Part shown: one piece after another, positions 27,011-36,800 of the stretch
How the letters are laid out: each line of letters opens with the position of its first letter
Numbering within the stretch: the first letter of the stretch is position 1
Source of the DNA: Paenibacillus sp. FJAT-26967
Lineage (GTDB): Bacteria > Bacillota > Bacilli > Paenibacillales > NBRC-103111
Length of the DNA: 64,000 nt
NCBI RefSeq assembly: GCF_001541095.1
Contig: NZ_LMXH01000002.1
Coordinates: 969,024 to 1,033,023 of the forward strand
Direction: 5' to 3'
Made by a program: the position numbers and the translations under genes
The notes under the pieces: generated by a model
What the model was told of the DNA's origin: nothing
Database searches by the model: none
Seen by the model: the letters and a program-made list of their open reading frames with translations, nothing else

Positions 27011-27430
27011 TCATATATCTTTATGGACAGAAAATCAAGTCCCTGACTTCAAAGCTACTTACACAAGGAGGAATCTATAAATTCACACGGTATCATTTCC
27101 CATTCGCGCTTTTTTCAGTCTGCTCGGATCATAATAGCCAATTCCGTCTCCCGCCATAAACCAGCGAGCAGTTGTCCGCTTTCCCGAGACGGGCGTCCCA
27201 GGCCTGCTCGCTTAGCTTGTAAAAGAGCCTTGACCGAATCCGGTCAAGGCTTTTTTACAGTATAAGCCGGCCATCGCCGCCTATGATCGCCGCCTATGTT
27301 CGTTCGCCGCGCCCTTTATGCCGGTTATGCTCAGGCGTGGATTTACTCGGCGTTCGAAGACTATATAAAGTCTTAGACTTGCCGCTGTTAATCTGAAACT
27401 AACTCTTTTATCTTACGAATCTCAAATATA
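27011..27430. other. Gene-free stretch with coding-like fragments and a strong terminator
   Basis: The minus strand between about 27130 and 27250 reads KALLQAKRAGLGRPSRESGQ and on to TELAIMIRAD in one frame. A second overlapping frame reads LSEQAWDARLGKADNCSLVY. Neither has a start, so these look like remnants. GCCTTGACCG (27227-27236) and CGGTCAAGGC (27241-27250), followed by TTTTTT, form a strong plus-strand terminator for a gene no longer present. Confidence 0.45.
27227..27257 (+). terminator. Orphan rho-independent terminator
   Basis: A ten-base perfect stem with an AATC loop and a six-T tail. No intact plus-strand gene precedes it. Confidence 0.8.
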
Positions 27431-27985
27431 TTACTTCCCATCCAAATGATAAATTAGTTGTACGACTCCTAAGGAGAACGTTCTGGTACTAACGATTTTT
27501 AAATTCAATCTCTGTTTTATATCCACAAACAGCGGTTTTCCTTCTCCCAAAACAACAGGGTGAACAGATAATCTAAATTCATCAACAAGACCTAAATTAA
27601 TGAAAGTTGTTATAAGACTTGCTCCGCCATATAGCCAGATGTCTTTACCAGGCTTATTCTTTAATATATTTATTTCTTCAAGAATATTATCATTTATGAA
27701 TATTACTTGATTATCCGTCCCTTTTTGTGTCCGGGAAAACACATATTTTTCTTTACTATGGACCAATCCCCAAATTTCTTTTTCAGTATCATTTTGTTCA
27801 GTTCCTGGTGTAAATTGCCCCCATAAATCATAGCTTTTTCTTCCATATAAAATAGCATCAATTTGATTCAAGAAATTAATAAACCCCATCTCAGAATCCA
27901 TAATACACCAATCAAGTTCCCCGTTTTTCCCTTCAATAAAGCCATCTAAAGAAACTGCTAAATCTAAAATTATTCTTCGTTTCAT
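27431..27985 (-). CDS. DHFR/RibD-like reductase family protein
   Basis: 184 residues. MKRRIILDLAVSLDGFIEGK is the typical start of the RibD C-terminal/dihydrofolate-reductase-like group. Further motifs are ILYGRKSYDLWG, KDIWLYGGASLITTFINLGL (NADPH-binding glycines) and DEFRLSVHPVVLGEGKPLF. GAAAGGAGTAACAAATC precedes the ATG. Base composition is clearly more AT-rich than in the neighbours. It is predicted to be a cytoplasmic NADPH-dependent reductase with unknown substrate, and trimethoprim resistance is not implied. Single gene. Confidence 0.85.
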   Translation of the reverse strand: MKRRIILDLAVSLDGFIEGKNGELDWCIMDSEMGFINFLNQIDAILYGRKSYDLWGQFTPGTEQNDTEKEIWGLVHSKEKYVFSRTQKGTDNQVIFINDNILEEINILKNKPGKDIWLYGGASLITTFINLGLVDEFRLSVHPVVLGEGKPLFVDIKQRLNLKIVSTRTFSLGVVQLIYHLDGK

Positions 27986-28139
27986 GATTTGTTACTCCTT
28001 TCGTTAATCTATCACCTATTATAGACCTCAAATATGTCACCTTATGTCATATTCTTAAAAGAGAAAATATCTGTTTAACAACAATCCTGTCCGCATCTTA
28101 AAAATCAACGGATAGCACACTCTTGTTCACATACAAAAA

Positions 28140-28200
28140 CACCTTCAAAATTGTCCTCCACATCTTACGACATGGAAACATTTTTTTGAAGGTGCTTTTT
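28140..28200. terminator. Hairpin terminator beyond the end of the lipopeptide operon
   Basis: CACCTTCAAAA (28140-28150) and TTTTGAAGGTG (28184-28194) are perfectly complementary. They enclose a 33-base loop, with A and T runs outside. It is about 125 bases past the M20 peptidase stop and is the first terminator met by the minus-strand operon. The rest of 28030-28322 shows no gene. Confidence 0.55.
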
Positions 28201-28322
28201 TGTCTTATGCTATGGGATTATTCCACAGTGAAAGTCGGCCTGAACTTGCGCTTTTTTTCTATGCACAACTTGCATGTTCCTTGCATGGGTCAACGGTAAC
28301 ATCATGTGCATGGCAAGCTGCA

Positions 28323-29711
28323 CTAACCATCCGATGACAGCGGCTGTTCTCCATACCGCTCCAGTACCTGGTAAATCGCATCTGTTCCGAACCCGATCGC
28401 TTCTACAGGAATGCGTTCATCCGCTGCATGAATCAGTTTGGTGAACTGCATGTCCTTAGGCAGAAGCATTGGCAGGAAACCGTAGGTTTGAATGCCGAGC
28501 CTCGCAAACAATCTTCCATCGGTTCCTCCGGGCAGCAGCATCGGCACGGGAACGCCCTCCTTATCCGCTTCTTTCAGCACATCGGACAACAAACCGAACA
28601 TCCCCATGTCGGGAGATGCGGCGCAGGGGTCATAGCGCAGCACTTCCAGCCCGATCGAATCATTAATCGCGAATCGTCTCAGTTCGTCCATAAATTGCTG
28701 CGGAGTGACGCCCGGCAGCGTTCGGCCATCCAGCTCAACCGTAATTTCGCTTGGATGAACGTTGATTTTCTCGCCGCCGCGAACGACGGTCGCGCTGACC
28801 GTGTTACGCAGAAGCGGGGCGAACGTTTCGCCTTTTTTCCCCAGCAGCTTCAGGATGAAGCCGCTGAGCCGTTGATGCAGCAGCCCTTTCAGCAGCAGCG
28901 CCGGCAGCAGCGGCAACGCGGCGGACATGCCTTCAATCATCAACCGGGCTGCCGGGGTCGCACATATCGGCAGCTTATTTCTGCTAAGAGATTGAAGCAT
29001 GTTCCCCAATTGCTCCATGCAGTCAGCTTCTGACTTACCCATGGAGCCGTGGCCTCCCTCTCCTCGAATCGTCGCTTTGAGCCAACATAACTGCTTCTCC
29101 GCCACCATAATCGGATAAAAGGTTTTCCCCAGCGCATGAAACGAGAAGCCGCCGAATTCACCGAGCGCATACTTTACGCCCGCAAAATAATCGGCATGCC
29201 GCTCTACGAGGAAGGAAGCCCCGTATTCGCCCCCTGCTTCCTCGTCGCTGACAATCGCCAGAATGAGGTCGCCGCGCAGCGGTAGCTTGCGGACATGTGC
29301 GCGGAGGAAAGCCGATACGAGCATCGCAACGCCGCCTTTCATATCAAGAGCGCCCCGCCCCCAGACGAAGCCTCCCTCAATGTCGCCTCCAAACGGGTCA
29401 CGGCTCCAGGCCTGCATATCGACGCCAACGACGTCGACATGCCCGTACAGCAGCAGCGGCGGTGCCTCACCGCTGCCCTTTATCCTGGCCAGCAGATTGG
29501 GCCGGTCCGGATCAAGCGCAAGGATCCGCGTCTCAATGCCCGCATCCTCAAGCAGTTGCCGGATATACATGATACATGCGGCTTCCTCGCCCGGCGGATT
29601 TGTTGTATTGAATTGGATCAATGCCTGTAAAATCTCAACGGGAGACGGCAGCTTCGCAGTGCGCCCGACTCCTTCCTGTTCCCATTCGTCACTGGCCAGC
29701 CGGATACCCAT
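28323..29711 (-). CDS. M20-family metallopeptidase, last gene of the lipopeptide operon
   Basis: 462 residues from the ATG at 29711, with GGAAGGAG seven bases upstream. Family metal ligands and catalytic residues are all visible: LLLYGHVDVVG (His, catalytic Asp), GRGALDMKGG (bridging Asp), SDEEAGGEYG (catalytic Glu and Glu ligand), and LIHAADERIPV (final His). The dimerisation-domain histidine lies in GEGGHGSMGKSE. The size and the GALDMKGG form fit the ArgE/DapE/aminoacylase-1 group, which cleaves N-acyl amino acids or dipeptides in the cytoplasm. Being last in an NRPS operon, it may trim the product, remove an N-acyl group or protect the producer. None of these can be chosen from sequence. 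Confidence 0.85.
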   Translation of the reverse strand: MGIRLASDEWEQEGVGRTAKLPSPVEILQALIQFNTTNPPGEEAACIMYIRQLLEDAGIETRILALDPDRPNLLARIKGSGEAPPLLLYGHVDVVGVDMQAWSRDPFGGDIEGGFVWGRGALDMKGGVAMLVSAFLRAHVRKLPLRGDLILAIVSDEEAGGEYGASFLVERHADYFAGVKYALGEFGGFSFHALGKTFYPIMVAEKQLCWLKATIRGEGGHGSMGKSEADCMEQLGNMLQSLSRNKLPICATPAARLMIEGMSAALPLLPALLLKGLLHQRLSGFILKLLGKKGETFAPLLRNTVSATVVRGGEKINVHPSEITVELDGRTLPGVTPQQFMDELRRFAINDSIGLEVLRYDPCAASPDMGMFGLLSDVLKEADKEGVPVPMLLPGGTDGRLFARLGIQTYGFLPMLLPKDMQFTKLIHAADERIPVEAIGFGTDAIYQVLERYGEQPLSSDG

Positions 29712-29825
29712 GACCCCGCTCCTTCCTATAATGAAATGCCCGCGTAGGATCGGTCGGCAATACAATCGCCTGGCAAGCTGCACAGGCCGAACTCATCGCG
29801 CAGACAGGAAATTGACGTAACGCCT

Positions 29826-30797
29826 TTACGCGCCTGCGACAAGCGTGGTCCAGAACGCTTTTTCCTTCGCGAACAAATCGTCCGCCAGTGCCAGCTCTCT
29901 GCCGCGTTCGAAGTCCCCCGTTACAAAGCGGTCCTTCACCAGATCCCATCCGTTCCTCACTGCGCCAAGCTGAACGGACAGCGATTCATGCAGCGCTTCA
30001 CCGATCAGCCTCTTCTCCTGCAAGGAGCGGAGCAGCAGCATGTTGGCGATATGACGATTGCAAATGATGTTGACGCCGACAAGTCCATAGGTCAAATGTG
30101 CTTGCTTCTTCTCCGGGTCGGAGTCTACATTCCACATGCCCTCTACTGAGAACTCGCCAAGCTCCCTCGCCAGCCTCTCAGCATTTTCCACCACTTCAGC
30201 CAGTTTTAACTCGTAGGGCTGAACCTTCTCTTGAAGGTTATAGACGTAGAAAGCGGGTCCCAAATAATTAGGGTTCACGTTGTATTCCGAGTTGCCGTAA
30301 GCTTTGAGCAGCCTTTCCTCCGGCACCTCGTGCTCCTCGTAGCCCGCAAGCGTATCGTCAATGACGTAAAAGACACCGCGCTCCTGGTCGTATCCGTTAA
30401 ACAGCGAATAATGATACCAATGGAACTTTTTCCAGGCCATGCTGCCCGGCAGCCAGTCATATAAATCGACGTTTACGCTCAAGTTGCGTCCACCTGTAAG
30501 CATCGCCCTGATTTCCTCCAGCACTGTCTCCTTACTGCGGAAATGACCGGGCTCGATATAGCGGATCACCTGCGACAGCGGGAATCGGGCCGGATCGTCC
30601 ATATAATACAGTGAGTCAATTGTCGGATAGCGGAAGTCTTTGTCCGTTGCGGCCTCCCAAGGGTAGTAACGGTAAATGTTCAAATACGCCGCATCCTTGT
30701 AGCTGGGATCTTCCGATACTGCAATGGAAAACGCTTGGTTCAGCATGCAGTTCATCCAAAACTCGTTAAACGGTTTCCTTTTCATGGACAGCTTCAT
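29826..30797 (-). CDS. BtrH-like papain-fold protein, candidate acyltransferase
   Basis: 323 residues, with TAAGGAGGCGGCGAACA before the ATG. A candidate nucleophile is Cys17 in FWMNCMLNQAF. The His-containing segment FHWYHYSLFNGYDQERGVFY and the following VIDD resemble the His and Asp/Asn strands of C39-like or BtrH_N domains. The rest is helical. BtrH in butirosin synthesis transfers an acyl group from a carrier protein to an aminoglycoside amine. Here the gene follows by 33 bases a PKS-NRPS lacking a thioesterase, so it may release or modify the acyl peptide. Family assignment is moderate and function inferred. Confidence 0.55.
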   Translation of the reverse strand: MKLSMKRKPFNEFWMNCMLNQAFSIAVSEDPSYKDAAYLNIYRYYPWEAATDKDFRYPTIDSLYYMDDPARFPLSQVIRYIEPGHFRSKETVLEEIRAMLTGGRNLSVNVDLYDWLPGSMAWKKFHWYHYSLFNGYDQERGVFYVIDDTLAGYEEHEVPEERLLKAYGNSEYNVNPNYLGPAFYVYNLQEKVQPYELKLAEVVENAERLARELGEFSVEGMWNVDSDPEKKQAHLTYGLVGVNIICNRHIANMLLLRSLQEKRLIGEALHESLSVQLGAVRNGWDLVKDRFVTGDFERGRELALADDLFAKEKAFWTTLVAGA

Positions 30798-30830
30798 TGT
30801 TCGCCGCCTCCTTAGGCTCTGAATGTTGGT

Positions 30831-33800
30831 TCAAGCAAGCTTGTTTTCCGCAAGCAATGCACTGATTTTTTGGCTTGCTCCCTTATCGACCAGCGCGCGC
30901 ATGATCGCCGTGTAATCATCCGTTAGTGCCCGGGCGGTTTCTTCTTGGAAAAGGCTTGTCGCATATTCCAGCGCAAAGCTGATCTTCCCGTCTTGCTCCG
31001 CCGCTTCAAGAGTCAGATCGAATTTACTGACCCCCGGATCGAACTCTTTGGGATCGAATTCAATGCCCCCCGAACGATAAGCGACGCGATCAATATTTTG
31101 CAAAATAAACATCGTATCGAACAGCGGATTACGGCTGCGGTCCTGCTCGATTCCAAGCATCTGCACCAAATCCTCAAACGGATAATCCTGGTGCTCAAGC
31201 GCCCGAAGGACATCCTCATGCAGCTCGGACAAATAATCGCCAACTGTCCGGTACGATTCGGGGAAACTGCGAATCGCAACCGTATTGACGAACATTCCGA
31301 GCAGTCCTTCCAGCTGAGAATGATTACGGCCCGCTACCGGCGTACCGATAATGATATCTTCCTCACCGCTCCATTTGCTCAACAGCATCGAATAAGCCCC
31401 GAGCAGCACCGTATACAACGTCGTGCCGCGCTCGCGCGCAAACGCCTTGATCTTGAGCGTCAGCTCCTCATCCAGTATGAAGGTGAATTGACTGCCCTCG
31501 AAGTTTTGCAGTTCCTGCCTTGGCATGGCCGTTGTGAGCTCCAGCTTCGGCAGCTCCCCTTCAAATGCCTCCAACCAGTAGCGCTCATGCCCCATATAGG
31601 CCTCGCTGCCAATCCGTTCTTCTTGCCATACTGTGTAATCCCGGTACTGGATGTCCAGCTCCGGCAGCTCGCCGCCGCCGTACAAAGTGGTCAGTTCCTG
31701 CAGCAAGACGCTGACGGAGACACCATCGGTTATAATATGATGAAAATCCAGCAGCAGCAGATGGCGCTCCTCGCCAAGCGAAATCAAACCGGCCCGAAAC
31801 AGCGGGAGACTGCCGAGATCAAACGGACGGATAAAGCGCTCCATCAGTGAGCTGATACCGCCGAACAATCTTTGGTCTCCACCTTCCGCGAGCAGTTTGC
31901 CCGCCGCCATCCTCAGCTTGGCGCCTCGCTCCAGCGTAAATACCGGCTCCGCATGCACGCGCTGGCGGAACTCGTCCTCCTCGTGATGGAACGTCGTTCT
32001 AAGTGATTCATGGCGGCGTATCATCACAAGGAAAGCTTCCTCCAGCCGCTCCACATCGAGCTTGCCTTGCATATGCACGGCAAACGGCACATGGTACATC
32101 GTTGCTTCACCCGAGATCAGCCCCATCATAAATTGGCGGCGCTGCGCCCTCGACATCGGGTAATACTCGCGGTCCGGCTGCTTTGGAATGCGCGCGGCCG
32201 TCACGGTTCCGCTAGTGTCCAGGTGGGCTGCCAAACCTTCCAGAGTCGGATTCATAAAAATATCGCGCAGCGGCATTTGGATGCCAAAGCGTTCCGCAAT
32301 GCGGCTGACCAAGCCCGCAGCCTTCAGGGAATGGCCGCCAAGCTCGAAAAAACTGTCCTTGGCGCCAATGGCATCCGTACCGAGCAGCTGCTTCCAAATT
32401 TCCGCCAGCTTTCGCTCGGTATCCGTCGATAGAGGAACAAACTCTCGTTTGCCCGCGTCGGCCGGTCCCGGCTTCGGCAGCGCCCTTCTGTCGATTTTGC
32501 CAGTCGGTGTAAGCGGAATCGCATCCAGAACGACCATGAAGGCAGGAACCATATAGGAAGGCAGCTTATCCCCGAGATATTCGCGCAACTGCGCGATCAA
32601 CCTTCCGGTTGGCACGGAGCCGCCTTGCTCCGCATCCGCTGCCGCGGTGTTCTGCATGACGACATACGCGCAAAGCGCATATTCCCCATCCTCTTCCTCA
32701 AACGCGGTGACTACCGTTTCCTTCACATCCTCATGGCGAAGCAGCAACTGCTCAATTTCACCGATTTCAATCCGGTGCCCCCTGATTTTCACCTGGAAAT
32801 CGCGGCGTCCCGCATAGGCAAACTCCCCATTTTCAAGCCTGCGCCCAAGGTCGCCCGTGCGATACACGCGCTCGCCCGGTGCATACGGATTCGGCACAAA
32901 AGCGACATCCCACTCGGGATGGCTGAGATACCCGCGCCCGACGCCCGGCCCGCCGATGCAAATTTCGCCCGTTACGCCTGTCGGCTGCAGCTTCAGTCCT
33001 TCGTCAAGTACCATCATGACAGAACCTAGAATCGGCGTGCCGATCGAAATGTCCTCGCCCTCAGTCACTTCTCGGATCGAGGTCCACACAGTCGTCTCCG
33101 TCGGACCGTACAGATTAAACAATCTGGCTCCGGTAGCGGCGCGCAGCCTGCTAAGCACATCGGACGTCAGCGGCTCCGCCCCGATCATCAATATACGCAG
33201 CTTTTGCAAGCCGTCCGTTTCGTTTCGCTGATTCATCCACCATTTAAAGCGCGATGGCGTTATTTGCAGCACATCGACGCCGTGAGCGTCGATCAGACCT
33301 TGCAGCAAAGCGGCGTCGCCCCGTTCCTCTTCGCTCGCGAGTACAATCCGCATACCCAGCGTGAGCGGAAGCAGATTTTCAACGACAAAAATATCAAAGG
33401 AGACCGATGCCATCGCAAGGATGCTCTGGCCCTTCTCAAACGGAATCCGATTTCGGAAGCCGCTGATGAAATGCGTCAGCCCTCGATGCTCGATCATTAC
33501 TCCTTTGGGCCGCCCGGTCGATCCTGACGTATACAGTACATACGCCAAATGGTCCGGTGTGTGGACAAACTCAGGATTGCCCCTGTCAGCCGTATACAGC
33601 TCCGGATCGTCCAGATACCACTTCGCGACGGCTTTCGTTACGACCCCCGCATATGCTTTTTCTGTAAGTAAAAGCGCTTCGCCGCAATCCTCAAGCATCC
33701 AGTCGATCCTCTCTTTCGGGTAAGCGGGATCAATGGCGACATACGCGCCTCCGGATTTCAGAACACCCAATATGGCGACAAGCAGAAGCGGGCTGCGGGA

Positions 33801-36800
33801 TGCCATCAGCGCAACTATGCGCTCAGGCCCCACACCCTTCTCACGCAAGGAATGGGCAAGCCGATTTGCGCGTTCGTTTAGCTCGGCGTACGTAACCGTA
33901 TCAGCGCCGAATTGAATGGCCACCGCATCCGGCGTACGCGCCGCCTGGCGCTCGACTTCCTGTACAAACCCCATCCATTCCGCCGTTGCTTGTGCGGAAG
34001 CCGCCGCCGCGTTTCCTTGTCGGTCCGTCATGCCTTTATCAGTTCGAATCTCCATCCTGCCACTGCTCCCCTCTCTACTCGCGGCCTGTTCCGGCATACC
34101 TCCTCCGGCCAACATTGCCAGCAACTGTTCACGTTCGCTTTCACTCATCAGCTCAAGCTCGCCGATCGTGCGCCCCTGCGATTGGCACATCTCCCGCACG
34201 AGTGCGGTATAGCTTTCCGCCATGCGGCGCGCGGTTTTCTCATGAAACAAGTCCGTTGCGTATTCCAGTTGGAATTCGATTTCCGCTTCGCGCTCCACCG
34301 CTTCCAGAGTCAGATCGAATTTGCTTGTCCCTGCCTCGAACGGCATTTCGCCAAAGACGAGGCCGCCTCCCTCCATTACAGGCCTGTCCATATTTTGCAA
34401 GACAAACATGGCGTCAAACAAAGGATTGCGGCTTCTGTCGCTATCTGCCTTCAGCCCTTCGACCAGTTCCTCGAAAGGATACGTCTGGAGCGAAAGCGCC
34501 TCTATGACGTGGTGATGAAGCTCCGCCATATAGGCACCTACCGTCTTGTCTCTTTGCGGCCTTGTCCGCAGCGCCAGTGTGTTGACGAACATGCCCATCA
34601 TGTTATGCGTATCGGCATGCTCCCTGCCGGCGGCGGGAGTGCCCACAATCACTTCGGACTGCCCGCTGTATTTGGCCAGCATCACGGCAAAAGCGCCCAG
34701 CAGCACCGTATACAGCGTCGTCTTCGCTTCCCGCGCCAGCTTTCGCGCCTCCGCCGTTGTCCGAGCGTCCAGCAGGAACGTATGACGGCGTCCTTTGTAG
34801 CTCGGCAAAGACGGCCGCGGCCGATCCGTCGGTAACTCCAGCACAGAAAGCTTGCCTTCGAAAATTTCCATCCAGTACCGCTCATGCTCCGAATAATCGG
34901 CATTTGCAAATCCGGCTTCCTGCCACACCGCATAATCGCTGTATTGCACGCGCAGCTCGGGCAGTGCTCTTCCGGCATACAGCTGTGACAGCTCATTCAC
35001 CAGTAATCCGGAAGATACCCCGTCCGTAATAATGTGATGGATATCCAGCAGCAGCAAATGATCTTCCTCATTCAACCGCAGCAGCCCCGCCCGCAGCAGC
35101 GGCAGCTTGTCCAGATAAAGCGGGCGCTGGAAGATTTCCATCAGCCTCGTCACTTCGGCGCCGTCCGGCGGTGTTCCCAGCAGCGTTTCGTCCCTGGTCA
35201 ACGCTGCAGGGTCCAGCGTCTCAAGCTTGAACGCATACGGCGGATGAACCATTTGCCGGAACTCATCATTTGTCATATGGAAGGTCGTCCGCAAAATTTC
35301 GTGTCGGCCGATCAGCGCTGTAAACGCGTCTTCCAGCCGCACAGCATCGAGTCTGCCCTGCAAGCGGAGCGCGAACGGCACATGATACATTGTGGCGTCA
35401 CCGGCCAGCAACTGCATCATATATTGGCGGCGCTGGGCACGCGACATCGGATACCAATCACGGCGCTCCGCCTTCGGGATCGGCTCGGCCGCTGAAGCGG
35501 CGCCGTCCCGATCCTTCAGCCAGGCAGCCATTTCCGCAATGGAGGTGAGCTCGAATATTAGACTGAGCGGAACCTCGGTGCCCGTCGCCTGCTGCAGTTT
35601 GCCTGCCAGCACCGCAGCCTTCAAGGAGTGGCCGCCAAGCTCGAAAAAGTCGTCGTGAATGCCGATTGGTCCGGCAGTACCGCCCAGCACTTCCTCCCAA
35701 ATAGCCGCTAGGAGCTCTTCCATTTCGTCTCGCGGCAGTTCAGGCCTTCCCCGCTCCCGAAGCCCGAAATCCAGCTCCGGTAAGGCACTCCGGTCCACTT
35801 TCCCGTTCGGAGTCATAGGTATCGCGTCAATAGCCGCGATATAAGCCGGAATCATGGCCTCCGGAAGCTTTTCTTTCAGTTTTCTTCGCCATTCCCGCGA
35901 AGGGATCTTGTCCGAAGCGACTACATAAGCGCACAGCTCCTTGTCGCCGTTTGACTGCTCGTGGACAACCACAACCGCATCCTCCACCTCGGGGAGGGAA
36001 ATCAATTGCGAGCGAACCTCGTTCATCTCAATCCGCACGCCTCTAATTTTTACCTGTTGGTCCGCCCGGTCCACATACATCACGTTGCCGTCCGGCAACC
36101 ACTTTGCAATATCGCCGGTGCGATACATGAAGCGGCCCTCGTGGTAAGGATGCGGTAAAAAGCGCTCGGCTGTCATATCCGGCTTGTTCACATAACCGTC
36201 GGCAAGGCCGCTGCCTGCAATATACAGCTCCCCGGCCGCACTCATAGGGGCAAGCTGGCCGCCATAACCGAATATATAAATTTCGACATTGTGCATCGGT
36301 CTCCCAATCGGCACATAGCCGCCGAGATAAGCGCCCGGCTTGTATGCGTACATATTGGAGCAAACTGTCGCCTCCGTCGGGCCGTAACCGTTAATAATCC
36401 GAATCTCGGGATTAAGCTTCGTATAAAGCTCCAGCGTTTCGTCTTTAATCGGCTCTACCCCAACGAGCATTTTGTTTAGTGTAATCTCAGGGGCCGATTG
36501 CTCCAAAATCCGCGCAACCTCTTTCAGCAAAGACGGCGGCAAATAAGCGAATGTAATCCGCTCCTCCGCAATCACCTCGGCAATTCGCCGCGGATCAAGC
36601 AATTTCGGCTCCGGGTAAAGGACTGTGCAAGCCCCGAACATAAGCGGCATAAACAGCTCCGCTACGCTAACGTCAAACGATATGTTGGTCAGGCTGAGGC
36701 ATCTGTCTCTCTCCCCATATTGCCCATCGAATAACGTCTTGAACGAATGTCCGAAATTGTAAAAGCTGCGGTGCGGTACAATGACTCCTTTCGGCTGACC

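Noticed and set aside
33912..34835. 307-codon plus-strand frame within the PKS-NRPS
   Set aside because: Antisense shadow in GC-rich sequence, rich in Arg, Cys, Pro and Ser, with no ribosome site.
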